DNA of 57,487 bases, from positions 303,965 through 361,451 of the forward strand of contig NZ_LR735026.1 of assembly GCF_900009265.2 (NCBI RefSeq). Direction: 5' to 3'. The stretch is from Planktothrix paucivesiculata PCC 9631. Its GTDB lineage: Bacteria > Cyanobacteriota > Cyanobacteriia > Cyanobacteriales > Microcoleaceae. The notes beneath the pieces are model-generated. The model searched no databases and was not told the DNA's origin. It worked only from the letters and a program-made list of their open reading frames with translations. This document shows, one piece after another, positions 36,417-44,885 of the stretch (its first letter is position 1; every line of letters starts with the position of its first letter). A program made the translations under genes and the position numbers.

Positions 36417-37004
36417 ATGACTCTCACAACCCAACGCTTTACCCTAGAAGAATATCTTCACTACGATGACGGTACAGATAGTCTCTATGAATTAGTAAAT
36501 GGAGAATTAGTTTCTATGGCATTAGGAACCGGACAACATGGTGAACTGATCGATTTTCTGAATACTCAATTTCGCACCGAGATTACTAGAATGGGACGAG
36601 ATTGGGTATCTAAACAAATGGCGATCGGTGTTCAATCTCCCCGTGGCGATCGCTGGGATACGGTTCGCATTCCTGATCTTATGATTATTCCTAAAGAACA
36701 GTGGCGGAATTTGCAAAACCGCGAGGCTGTTATTCGTCTGAATGAAGCACCCCCGCTTTTAGTTGTAGAAGTTGTTAGCACTTCAACTAAAAGTGTTGAC
36801 TATCGAGCTAAACGGGCCGAATATTGTGTTTTAAATATTCCCGAATATTGGATTGTTGATCCGTTACAAGCTAAAATTACGGTTTTTACCCTATCTGAAG
36901 GATGGTACGATGAAGTAGTTTTTATAGAAAGCGATCGCCTAATTTCTTCTACTTTTGCGGAACTTAATCTCACCGTTAATCAAATTTTTATTAGTGAAAT
37001 TTAA
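36417..37004 (+). CDS. Uma2 family (DUF820) putative endonuclease-fold protein
   Basis: The 195-residue protein shows the Uma2 order: [25 protein letters not shown] at the N-terminus, [20 protein letters not shown] (strand with Asp), [25 protein letters not shown] (strand with Glu and following basic helix), then [17 protein letters not shown]. Function in the cell is not established. It is the second of three Uma2 genes in the window and belongs to a different subgroup from the one at 18942. A diverged 46-bp tandem repeat follows the stop. Confidence 0.92.
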   Translation: MTLTTQRFTLEEYLHYDDGTDSLYELVNGELVSMALGTGQHGELIDFLNTQFRTEITRMGRDWVSKQMAIGVQSPRGDRWDTVRIPDLMIIPKEQWRNLQNREAVIRLNEAPPLLVVEVVSTSTKSVDYRAKRAEYCVLNIPEYWIVDPLQAKITVFTLSEGWYDEVVFIESDRLISSTFAELNLTVNQIFISEI

Positions 37005-37005
37005 G

Positions 37006-37097
37006 GTAGTAAGCCCTTTAGGGCTTTGAGGCGTAAACGCCCCACCACAAAGTAGTTAGCCCTAAAAGATCTTGAGGCGTAAATACCTCACTACGAA
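37006..37097. repeat. Diverged 46-bp tandem repeat with hairpins
   Basis: Two copies (37006-37051 and 37052-37097) share GTAGTnAGCCCT, TTGAGGCGTAAA and a final CTCAC/CACC-ACnA-AA pattern. Each copy contains small inverted repeats such as AGCCCTTTAGGGCT. It lies between the convergent Uma2 and gnd genes. It resembles short repeated sequences known from Nostoc-type genomes. Confidence 0.7.
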
Positions 37098-37109
37098 GTT
37101 AGTTAATGC

Positions 37110-38531
37110 TTAATCTTTTGTCCATTCTGTGTGAAAAAATTCACCCCGGGGTTTATCGATACGCTCATAGGTATGGGCTCCAAAATAATCCCGTTGGGCT
37201 TGGGTTAAATTCAAGGGTAAAGTTGCCCGTCGGTAACTATCAAAATAGTCTAAGGACGCACTAAAAGCCGGAACTGGAATCCCAAATTGATTCGCAATAA
37301 CTAACACTTCCCGCCATGCTTGTTGACGATCTAAAATCGTCTGTTTAAATTCCGGTGCTAATAACAAATTCGGGAGGTCAGGATTTTCGCCAAAAGCGGC
37401 TTTAATTTTATTCAAAAATCCCGCCCGAATAATACAACCACCCTTCCAAATTCGCGCCATTTCCCCCAGATCCAAATTGTACCCATACTCCTTAGAAGCG
37501 GCACCTAATAAAGCCATCCCTTGAGCATAGGAACAAATTTTAGAACAGTACAACGCATCCCGAATTTTATTCACTAATTCGGAAATATCGCCCTGATAAT
37601 CACTCGTCGGCCAAGGCAATTCTACGGAAGCAGCCACCCGTTGATCTTTATAGGAAGAAATAATCCGACTATTCACCGCCGCGATAATTGTGGGAATGGA
37701 TACACCCAACTCCAAAGCACTCATCACCGTCCAGCGTCCCGTGCCTTTTTGTCCCGCAGAATCAACAATTAAATCAACTAAAGGAGAACCCGTTTCTGGG
37801 TCAATCTTTTTGAAAATATCCGCCGTAATTTCAATTAAAAATGAATTGAGTTCGTCGGTGGTATTCCACTGGGCAAAGACTTCATGGAGTTGTGCCGCAT
37901 TCAACCGGGCGACACTTTTTAGCAGGTCGTAGGCTTCGGCAATTAACTGCATATCCCCATATTCAATGCCGTTATGCACCATTTTAACGTAGTGACCCGC
38001 TCCCCCTGGCCCCACAAAAGTCACACAGGGGCCGTCATCCACCTGGGCGGCAATTTTGGTTAAAATCGGCTCTAATTCTTTATAGGAGGCTTCCGTACCC
38101 CCTGGCATCAGGCTAGGCCCCCAAAGAGCGCCTTCTTCCCCGCCACTCACACCCATGCCCACAAACCCTAAACCCGTGGCTTCTAATTCCTTGGTGCGGC
38201 GTTCGGTATCTTCATAGAGGGAGTTGCCCCCGTCGATAATCATGTCATCTTGATCCAGCAGAGGTTTAAGCTGATCAATCACGGCGTCCACGGGTTTCCC
38301 GGCTTTGACCATCACCAAAATGCGGCGGGGACGTTCTAAGGACTGGACAAATTCTTCTAGGGTATAGGCGGCTTTGACGTTTTTTCCCTGGGCCCGTTGC
38401 TGCATAAACTCATCGGTTTTAGCCCCGGTGCGGTTATAAACTGCGATCGGAAACCCATTGCGTTCGACGTTGAGCGCCAGGTTTTCACCCATGACGGCTA
38501 GACCAATTACACCAAATTTTTGTAGGGTCAT
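37110..38531 (-). CDS. gnd: 6-phosphogluconate dehydrogenase (decarboxylating)
   Basis: Gnd oxidises 6-phosphogluconate to ribulose 5-phosphate with NADP+, the main dark NADPH source of cyanobacteria. At 473 residues it has the normal length. It has the N-terminal nucleotide-binding motif GVIGLAVMGENLALN, VYNRT, the catalytic region GMGVSGGEEGALWGPSLMPGG, KMVHNGIEYGDMQLI, and a C-terminal tail with RATLPLNLTQAQRDYFGAHTYER. It appears to be a single-gene transcript between a convergent Uma2 gene and a divergent gene of unknown function. Confidence 0.97.
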   Translation of the reverse strand: MTLQKFGVIGLAVMGENLALNVERNGFPIAVYNRTGAKTDEFMQQRAQGKNVKAAYTLEEFVQSLERPRRILVMVKAGKPVDAVIDQLKPLLDQDDMIIDGGNSLYEDTERRTKELEATGLGFVGMGVSGGEEGALWGPSLMPGGTEASYKELEPILTKIAAQVDDGPCVTFVGPGGAGHYVKMVHNGIEYGDMQLIAEAYDLLKSVARLNAAQLHEVFAQWNTTDELNSFLIEITADIFKKIDPETGSPLVDLIVDSAGQKGTGRWTVMSALELGVSIPTIIAAVNSRIISSYKDQRVAASVELPWPTSDYQGDISELVNKIRDALYCSKICSYAQGMALLGAASKEYGYNLDLGEMARIWKGGCIIRAGFLNKIKAAFGENPDLPNLLLAPEFKQTILDRQQAWREVLVIANQFGIPVPAFSASLDYFDSYRRATLPLNLTQAQRDYFGAHTYERIDKPRGEFFHTEWTKD

Positions 38532-38675
38532 AGAGTTCTACTGACTGTAATATTGTGGGTTACTGAATGCAGTAATCTTATTAGATTAGCGTTGATTTTA
38601 CTGGGTGTATAATTTAAGTCAGATTTTTTTAAAGATTTGCCTGATAAAGAATTTAGTGCAGTTTGATCAAAACCA

Positions 38676-39098
38676 ATGGAAGAATTACAGTATCTCGCAA
38701 CTTGGGTTAAGGAACAACACGCCCAAGAATATATCCTGACTTGGTTATTAACTCAACCTGGCCTCTGGTGGTCAAATGGGGAAGTTTACCAGGCGGTTTT
38801 ACAAAAATCGGGGAAACGGTTGAAGGAATTTGTCAAGAAAAGCAAACAAGGAGATCTATTTCAAGGCATTACCGATAAAATTGTTAGTGATGAAAGTTGG
38901 GATCAAATTGCTGAAAGTTTAGGTCGGTTAATGGGAGTTTATCAAGAGGAATTGGTGAAATTACAGGATCAAGGACGGTTACAACAAACTCCTCGTTTAT
39001 CGGTTCCCCGTCCTTCTCCTCCGTCAAAATCCTGGTCTAATATTGATGTTCAACAGCCTTTACCTGACCCGAATACCGATGCTCTAACTGGACTCTAA
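38676..39098 (+). CDS. Conserved cyanobacterial protein of unknown function
   Basis: I do not recognise a named family for this 140-residue protein. Its N-terminal 95 residues look helical and may form a compact domain (LATWVKEQHAQEYILTWLL, WWSNGEVYQAVLQKSGKR). The last 40 residues are Pro/Ser-rich and probably disordered. There is no signal peptide and no transmembrane segment. It is divergent from gnd with 144 nt between starts, and an Uma2 gene follows after about 80 nt. Confidence 0.75.
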   Translation: MEELQYLATWVKEQHAQEYILTWLLTQPGLWWSNGEVYQAVLQKSGKRLKEFVKKSKQGDLFQGITDKIVSDESWDQIAESLGRLMGVYQEELVKLQDQGRLQQTPRLSVPRPSPPSKSWSNIDVQQPLPDPNTDALTGL

Positions 39099-39181
39099 AC
39101 TATTAATTATTGTGGGGATAGCGATCGCTTTTTTTGTTAGAACTAAAATCTAATACAACATACTAATGGGAGATTATTTTT

Positions 39182-39751
39182 ATGTCTTTGATGACAATTA
39201 AAGATTTAGAGCAAGTCCAAAAAAATCTCTCCGAAGGCGGTTTAGATTATCAGTTAGAATTAATTAACGGGAAGATTGAGATTAGGGGGCTATCAGATGT
39301 TGTCTCCAGTGAAATTCGAGCCGAATTCATTAGACTATTGGGAAATTGGGTTTATCCTCGTCGTTTAGGTCGTATCTTTGACTCTGCTGCGGGTTTTATT
39401 TTACCGGATAGCAATCTTACCGCCCTGGATGTTTCTTTTGTTCGTGCATCCCGTCTTAGACAAAGTGTGCGTTATTTTGCTGAATTAGTCCCTGATTTAG
39501 TGGTAGAAATTAAATCCCAAAGCGATCGCATCAAGCCTTTAAAAAAGAAAATTAATCAGTTTTTAGAGTTAGGGGCGCAAGTTGGTATTCTGATTGATCC
39601 TGATGAGTTAACGGTTACGGTTTATAGCTCTACAGAGGAACCCACTGTACTCGGAAATGGAGATATTTTAACCCTGCCAGAACTTTTTCCCGGTTGGGAG
39701 TTATCGATTAATGAATTATGGCCTCCGGTTTTTACGGATGATGAATTCTGA
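39182..39751 (+). CDS. Uma2 family (DUF820) putative endonuclease-fold protein
   Basis: The 189-residue protein has the family features: LEQVQKNLSEGGLDYQLELINGKIEI, SSEIRAEFIRLLGNWV, DSNLTALDVSFVRASRL (Asp), PDLVVEIKSQSDRIKPLKKKINQFLELGAQVGILIDP (E-x-K and following helix), and a final TVLGNGDILTLPELFPGWEL. This last LPGF-type ending is typical of Uma2. It is the third copy in the window and distinct in sequence from the other two, so it is not a recent duplicate. Confidence 0.92.
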   Translation: MSLMTIKDLEQVQKNLSEGGLDYQLELINGKIEIRGLSDVVSSEIRAEFIRLLGNWVYPRRLGRIFDSAAGFILPDSNLTALDVSFVRASRLRQSVRYFAELVPDLVVEIKSQSDRIKPLKKKINQFLELGAQVGILIDPDELTVTVYSSTEEPTVLGNGDILTLPELFPGWELSINELWPPVFTDDEF

Positions 39752-39866
39752 AAGCACTTTTCTATGGGAGTTAGTGTTTTTAGATACAGTTTCGGGGGAA
39801 TCAGACCGTTGATAATTTCGGTGTGGTGACTAAATTTTGGGAACGTTGGCTTGAGATTGCTTTTAG

Positions 39867-41630
39867 ATGACAACAATACCTATGAAACCTCGAATCATTG
39901 TTTGTAGTTTAGGTCGCACGGGATATCAGATTTTTAGACTCCTGAAGCAACAAGGAGCTATTGTTGTGGGTATCAGCGATAAACCTATCCCCCAGGAAGG
40001 GTCTGATGTGGTGGTGGGAAATGGGCGATCAGCTTCAACTTTATTAGCCGCCGGGGTGAAGACAGCCAACGCTTTGATTTTAGCCGGAAATGATGAAGCC
40101 ACAAATTTAGCAATTTTAATGCAAGCCCGAATTTTAAATCCTCAGATTCGGATTATTAATCGTTTATTTAATACCAATTTAGGATCGCGCCTGAATCAAA
40201 CTTTACCCGAACATAGTACCATGAGCGTTTCGGCTCTGGCTGCTCCTGTATTTGCCTTTGCGGCTTTAGGAAATCAGGCGATTGGACAACTAGAATTATT
40301 TAATCAAACTTGGCCGATTCATGAAGAATTAATCGATGAAGATCATCCCTGGTTAGGAAATAGTTTGAGGGATTTATGGGCTGATTCCAATCGAATGTTA
40401 ATTTATTATTTACCTTTTAAAGATAAAATTGATTTAGTTTCTGGGGTAATGGCGGATCAAAAGTTACAGGTAGGCGATCGCTTAATTATAGCTATCAAAC
40501 CCAAACCCCATCAAATTCAAAAGGATCTCAAATATCGCTTTCTTAAATTAAAACGGGGACTACAAAAATTCAAACAATATGCTAAATCAGCTTTAATTGT
40601 TAGTTCGATTTTATGCCTAACTATATTAGGTGCTGCTTTAACCTATATTTTTGTCGATCCGACTTATTCTTTTGTGGATTCTCTCTATTTTTCCGTGGGG
40701 ATGATTACCGGAGCCGGAGGTAATGAACAAGTAGTTGAACATTCCCCTGATAGTATTAAAATATTTACAGTGGTGATGATGTTAATGGGCACTGGCGTCG
40801 TCGGAATTAGTTATGCCCTATTAAATGATTTTATTTTAGGAACTCGTTTGAAAGATTATCTGGATGCGACCAGAGTTCCCGAACGCAATCACTATGTTAT
40901 TTGTGGATTAGGTGAATTAGGATTAAATATTGCTCAACATTTATATCAACGGGGCTATGAAGTAGTCGTTATTGAACGTGATCCTAATAGCCGTTTTCTC
41001 AGTACCGCCAAGGGGTTAAAAATTCCAATTTTTGAAGGAGATGCCAGTTTAGCTAATACCCTAAAAGGTGTTAATATCGAAGCAGCAGAAGCATTATTAG
41101 CCGTTACTAATGATGATACGGGAAATTTAGAAATTGCTTTAAGTGCCAGGGGGTTAGCACCTCGCCTAAGGGTGATTACTCGCACCCATGACTCCCATTT
41201 TGCCTTGATGGTACAACAGATTTTTGATTTTGAAGCGGTATTAAATACAACGGAAATCGCGGCTCCAGCCTTTGCTGCTGCTGCCCTGGGAGGAAAAATC
41301 TTAGGAAGTGGAATTACGGCCGATAGTTTGTGGGTGGCTTTAGGAACCTTGATTACCCACAATCACCCTTTTTGTGGGAAACGAGTCCAAGAGGTTGCTA
41401 GAAAAGCTGATTTTGTTCCCTTATATATTGAAACTGCCTATCAAACGATTCACAGTTGGGAACTGTTAAATTTTCTCCTGCAACCCGGGGATATCTTATA
41501 TTTGACTATGCCAGCCCATCATATTGAGCAACTGTGGCACACTCTCCCCCCAGAACGATTTCCCTGGGAGGATAACCCCGTATTGAGTCGAGAGTCGAGC
41601 CTAGGGCCAACGAAAAAATTAATGGGTTAA
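39867..41630 (+). CDS. RCK-channel-RCK membrane protein with non-canonical selectivity filter
   Basis: The 587-residue protein has an N-terminal RCK/TrkA-N domain (about 8-210), a two-helix pore module (TM1 about 241-263, pore loop about 268-287, TM2 about 298-323) and a second RCK domain from 341 with the NAD-binding motif GLGELG (347-352). This duplicated-RCK design is that of potassium channels gated by cytoplasmic ligands. However, the filter site reads MITGAGGNE (279-287) instead of TVGYGD, so potassium selectivity is uncertain. The second domain ends with a TrkA-C-like part (HPFCGKRVQEV, LQPGDILYLT). The gene stands alone. Confidence 0.88.
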   Translation: MTTIPMKPRIIVCSLGRTGYQIFRLLKQQGAIVVGISDKPIPQEGSDVVVGNGRSASTLLAAGVKTANALILAGNDEATNLAILMQARILNPQIRIINRLFNTNLGSRLNQTLPEHSTMSVSALAAPVFAFAALGNQAIGQLELFNQTWPIHEELIDEDHPWLGNSLRDLWADSNRMLIYYLPFKDKIDLVSGVMADQKLQVGDRLIIAIKPKPHQIQKDLKYRFLKLKRGLQKFKQYAKSALIVSSILCLTILGAALTYIFVDPTYSFVDSLYFSVGMITGAGGNEQVVEHSPDSIKIFTVVMMLMGTGVVGISYALLNDFILGTRLKDYLDATRVPERNHYVICGLGELGLNIAQHLYQRGYEVVVIERDPNSRFLSTAKGLKIPIFEGDASLANTLKGVNIEAAEALLAVTNDDTGNLEIALSARGLAPRLRVITRTHDSHFALMVQQIFDFEAVLNTTEIAAPAFAAAALGGKILGSGITADSLWVALGTLITHNHPFCGKRVQEVARKADFVPLYIETAYQTIHSWELLNFLLQPGDILYLTMPAHHIEQLWHTLPPERFPWEDNPVLSRESSLGPTKKLMG

Positions 41631-41725
41631 GGAACAGGTACAGCAAACTGTTAGCCATAAACTATGTCTGACTGATGACGGACAAGCGCCGACTAACTGC
41701 TCACTGCAAATGTCCGCTTTTCCCC

Positions 41726-41941
41726 TTAAGGTTCACTATTTTGAAATTGTTGTCTACGGTTACGAAGGCGACGGCGTTCTTTATGGCGAGCTACCTCTTT
41801 CCGCTTGCGTTTTTGTCCGGGGGTTTCAAAATGACGATTTTTTTTCAGATCGGCAAAAATGCCAGCTTGTGAAACTTTTCGTTTAAAGCGACGTAAAGCA
41901 GACTCTAATTGCTCAGTTTCACCGAGAACGACTTGGCTCAT
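41726..41941 (-). CDS. rpsU: 30S ribosomal protein S21
   Basis: The 71-residue, very basic protein contains [23 protein letters not shown] and a C-terminal [20 protein letters not shown] tract, as in bacterial S21. GGGAG lies 8 nt before the ATG. It is on the same strand as the RNA-binding protein gene 446 nt upstream. The rbp-rpsU order is known from Anabaena and other cyanobacteria, where rbp genes are cold-induced. Confidence 0.95.
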   Translation of the reverse strand: MSQVVLGETEQLESALRRFKRKVSQAGIFADLKKNRHFETPGQKRKRKEVARHKERRRLRNRRQQFQNSEP

Positions 41942-42387
41942 TCCATATTCTCCCAGTTAAAATTATAGATTGGTTTAACAAGCTGCCCTAATTTAGCGGA
42001 CAGAAACAAATGGGAATCAGATATCTTTTCCCGTTTCCCCGAAGCGGTTATGATGGCTTTAGACGGCCTCCAAGAGCAACCACGGGGAATATCCACTTGA
42101 ATCGAAGCATGGTAGAAAAAAAATTTCCCATACGGCTTGGTGTTTGCCGTTTACTCCCCATACAGAGCAGTTCTTAGTATAACACAAATTGTGACCACAA
42201 TTCATCCCACGCCTTATTAACACTCTGCCCCTAAACAGAGGCAGATTCTTTAAGACTTGCTTAAAAGGGATAGTCAAATACCCCCTGTACACTCAAAACA
42301 ACTATCAATAAAGATAATTTAGGGGAACAAATTCCCGTCTGTCGTCTTTGGGTCGTCTAGGGCTCATTCTTAATTTGTGAAAAGATC
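41942..42387. other. 446-nt spacer between rbp and rpsU
   Basis: Both neighbours are on the minus strand, so this is either the rpsU leader or a shared transcript segment. Small inverted repeats occur (for example CACAAATTGTG near 42184). An open stretch at 42059-42292 has no family similarity and no ribosome site, so I do not call it. A promoter for rpsU probably lies here. Confidence 0.5.
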
Positions 42388-42711
42388 CTAGCGACGGGAA
42401 TAGCCGCCACCACCGCCACCACCGCCACCCCAGCCGCCACCGCCGCCACGGGGGGATTTGCTGCGTTCTTCTTGGGGACGAGCTTTATTTACCTTCAGGG
42501 TGCGCTCCATCCATTCAGCCCCATCTAACTCTTGAATAGCTTTGGCTTCTTGATCTTCAGTTTCCATTTCTACAAAACCGAAACCTCGTTTGCGTTGGGT
42601 TTCACGGTCAATAGGAAGTTGAACTTTTTTTATCGTTCCATATTCGCCAAAGACCTCTTTAAGATCATCTTCTGTGACGCTGTACGATAAATTGCCAACG
42701 TAAATAGTCAT
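42388..42711 (-). CDS. rbp: RRM-type RNA-binding protein (Rbp)
   Basis: The 107-residue protein has one RNA recognition motif with RNP2 IYVGNL (3-8) and RNP1 RGFGFVEM (about 42-49). It ends in a glycine-rich tail (GGGGGWGGGGGGGGGYSRR). This is the cyanobacterial Rbp type, which binds RNA, is often induced by cold, and resembles eukaryotic glycine-rich RNA-binding proteins. GAGG lies 6 nt before the ATG. The leader is about 195 nt long, up to the lipB stop; in Anabaena rbpA1 the 5' untranslated region mediates cold regulation (from memory). Confidence 0.95.
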   Translation of the reverse strand: MTIYVGNLSYSVTEDDLKEVFGEYGTIKKVQLPIDRETQRKRGFGFVEMETEDQEAKAIQELDGAEWMERTLKVNKARPQEERSKSPRGGGGGWGGGGGGGGGYSRR

Positions 42712-42906
42712 TACTTACCTCTTAAAATCGAGTGGTGTGCAGAGATTGGAATTCGGAGGTAAGCGAGTAGGACTTACACTAAACAGAAAAATTTTTCCTG
42801 ATTCGGGCATTACAGGGCTACCGATACCTAATCCATCGGATATTGTAACATAATTTTCAACGATTACCAGTGCGGGGGAAATAATCTTTGGGCTCTAACA
42901 GAATTG

Positions 42907-43572
42907 TTAATGAATTGTTAATTTTAAGTCAGGAGGAATCAACTCCAGTCCGAAGACTTGAGCAAAGGTTTCTGCAACTTGTAAACGGACTGCTTCTAAA
43001 CTAATCCCGGGAATAAATTGGGCTAAACTACCCACGGGTTTATCGGCAATACCACAGGGAACAATTGCTTTAAACCCACTCAAGTCGGGGCAAACATTTA
43101 AAGAAAAACCGTGCATGGTAATCCAACGACTGACTTTGATCCCCACGGCCGCCACCTTGGTTTGATTAATCCAAACTCCTGTCAATCCCGGAATTCTTTC
43201 TCCGGGGAGTCCATAGCTGTCTAGGACTTGAATTAACACCTGTTCTAACTGCCGTAAATACCAATGTAAATCAGGGGTGTGGCGTTGTAGATTTAAAATC
43301 GGATAGGCGACTAGCTGCCCAGGACAATGGTAGGTTACTTCCCCTCCCCGTTCGACCCGATGGAGTTCGGCCGGAGTTTGGTCGGGATCGAACTTCAGAA
43401 ATCGTAAATCGGCTCCTTGTCCCAAGGTATAGACAGGAGGATGTTCTAATAGGATCAACACATCATCGAGATCGGGGTTGAGTTTGCGATCTTGAACCAA
43501 GGATTGTTGCCAATTCCAGGCTATTGTATAGGGAACCGATCCAAAGTAATAAATTTGACAGGGGAAAGCCAC
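42907..43572 (-). CDS. lipB: Octanoyltransferase LipB
   Basis: LipB transfers octanoyl groups from acyl carrier protein to lipoyl domains of pyruvate dehydrogenase and related enzymes; LipA then inserts sulphur. The 221-residue protein has [14 protein letters not shown] (75-88), the lysine K139 in [13 protein letters not shown] and the catalytic C173 in FKAIVPCGI. These align with the E. coli Lys-Cys pair at the right spacing of 34. The start codon is GTG with no strong ribosome site, suggesting low expression. It is divergent from lrtA. Confidence 0.96.
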   Translation of the reverse strand: MAFPCQIYYFGSVPYTIAWNWQQSLVQDRKLNPDLDDVLILLEHPPVYTLGQGADLRFLKFDPDQTPAELHRVERGGEVTYHCPGQLVAYPILNLQRHTPDLHWYLRQLEQVLIQVLDSYGLPGERIPGLTGVWINQTKVAAVGIKVSRWITMHGFSLNVCPDLSGFKAIVPCGIADKPVGSLAQFIPGISLEAVRLQVAETFAQVFGLELIPPDLKLTIH

Positions 43573-43838
43573 AATAACCGTTAAAAAAAGAAGTGAACAG
43601 GAGATAGAGTAACAGATTTGATGCTAATATAATAAGTATGAATACTTAATTTACCTCCGAGGAGAGCAGAAAAAACGTACAAGAGATCAGAAAAAAAATC
43701 AAGCGGTTTTGGACGAAACCTAACCCCAGAAAAGTCAAGAATTGTCACAGGATCAAAAAAAACTGTAATGGGTGAAGTTTGGTATCAGGTTAGTGTTAAG
43801 GTGAGAATATGCCCACATTATGAGCGGGAGGGAGCTTT

Positions 43839-44486
43839 ATGAAGCTTGTTATCCAGGGTAAAAATTTAGAAGTTACGACGGCAATTCATGAATACGTACA
43901 TCAAAAAATCACAAAAGCTGTCAGTCATTTTGAACAATTGACAACGGAAGTGGATGTACATTTATCAGTTGCCCGGAACCCTCGGATCAATCCAAAACAA
44001 ACCGCAGAAGTGACAATTTATGCCAACGGAACTGTGATTCGGGCTCAAGAAAGTAGTGAAAATCTTTACGCCAGCATTGATCTAGTCGCCGACAAAATTG
44101 CTCGCCAACTGCGGAAGTACAAAGAAAAACGTCAGGATAAGAGTCAAAATCTACCTAAAACCGGTGAAGTCGTTATTGAGCATCCGGTGGTTGAAGACTT
44201 GATCGGGGATCGTTCTCCTGAACTACCCCCAGAGGTGATTCGCACCAAATATTTTGCGATGCCTCTGATCAGCGTTGACGAGGCTTTAGAACAGCTTCAA
44301 TTTATTGATCATGATTTTTATATGTTCCGCAATGCGGAGACGGAAGAAATTAATGTGATCTACAAGCGTTCTAATCACCGTGGTTATGGCGTGATTCAAC
44401 CTCGCCACGGAGACGCAGAAAGTAACGGTAAATCTACTCAGACCAATACTGAGACTTTGAGTTCGCCCAAAGCCGCTCAAGTCTAG
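43839..44486 (+). CDS. lrtA: Long-form ribosome hibernation factor (LrtA/HPF)
   Basis: The 215-residue protein has an N-terminal HPF domain (1-105; [40 protein letters not shown]) and a C-terminal dimerisation domain (about 150-205; [18 protein letters not shown]). Long HPF joins two 70S ribosomes into inactive 100S dimers in the dark or stationary phase. In cyanobacteria it is LrtA, the light-repressed transcript. Unusual for a short gene is the long space upstream (266 nt to the divergent lipB), which fits the long leader known to control lrtA mRNA stability. GGGAGGGAG lies before the ATG. Confidence 0.96.
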   Translation: MKLVIQGKNLEVTTAIHEYVHQKITKAVSHFEQLTTEVDVHLSVARNPRINPKQTAEVTIYANGTVIRAQESSENLYASIDLVADKIARQLRKYKEKRQDKSQNLPKTGEVVIEHPVVEDLIGDRSPELPPEVIRTKYFAMPLISVDEALEQLQFIDHDFYMFRNAETEEINVIYKRSNHRGYGVIQPRHGDAESNGKSTQTNTETLSSPKAAQV

Positions 44487-44885
44487 GGGGGTCAGGGGTT
44501 TGACACACCGCCAAACCCCGATCGCAACTGTAAGGACAAATTATTAAAGATGAGTCTTTGTTGGAACAGTATTCTAGTCTAGGACGCTTTGGCTCAAAAA
44601 AAGACCATCAGAACCGTGCCATATTAGGATGGAACGTTTGAAGCTCCACCCCAGGAATGGCGGTGGATTTTTTTAATTCGTGCATAGTCCACAGCACAGA
44701 AACAGTCTCACAAGAGTTAAGAATTAAGAGTTAAGCGTTAAGCCATAAAAGTTCAGCGTTAAGAGTAGAGATTGAGATTTTCTCTTTACTGATAACTGAT
44801 AACTGTTTAGTGATAACTGATTATGCTGTTGGCTTTTAGATTAAGCCGGTTCAATACCCGTTTCGGTTGAACTAATTTTTAGTGG
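44487..44885. other. 399-nt non-coding region downstream of lrtA
   Basis: It contains a hairpin just after lrtA (GGGGTTTG 44495-44502 with CAAACCCC 44512-44519) and a stronger terminator at 44645-44674. Then come simple repeats: several AGTTAAG units near 44710-44770, and TGATAACTG units near 44798-44822. A similar TGATAACTG stretch occurs near 7378. No gene is visible. Confidence 0.6.
44645..44674 (+). terminator. Rho-independent terminator downstream of lrtA
   Basis: TCCACC (44645-44650) pairs with GGTGGA (44662-44667), followed at once by seven T (44668-44674). It is about 160 nt after the lrtA stop, so the transcript has a long 3' part including the hairpin at 44495. Confidence 0.75.

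Noticed and set aside
42059-42292. 77-codon open frame between rbp and rpsU
   Set aside because: No ribosome site, no recognisable domain, composition unlike neighbouring genes; more likely part of an untranslated region.
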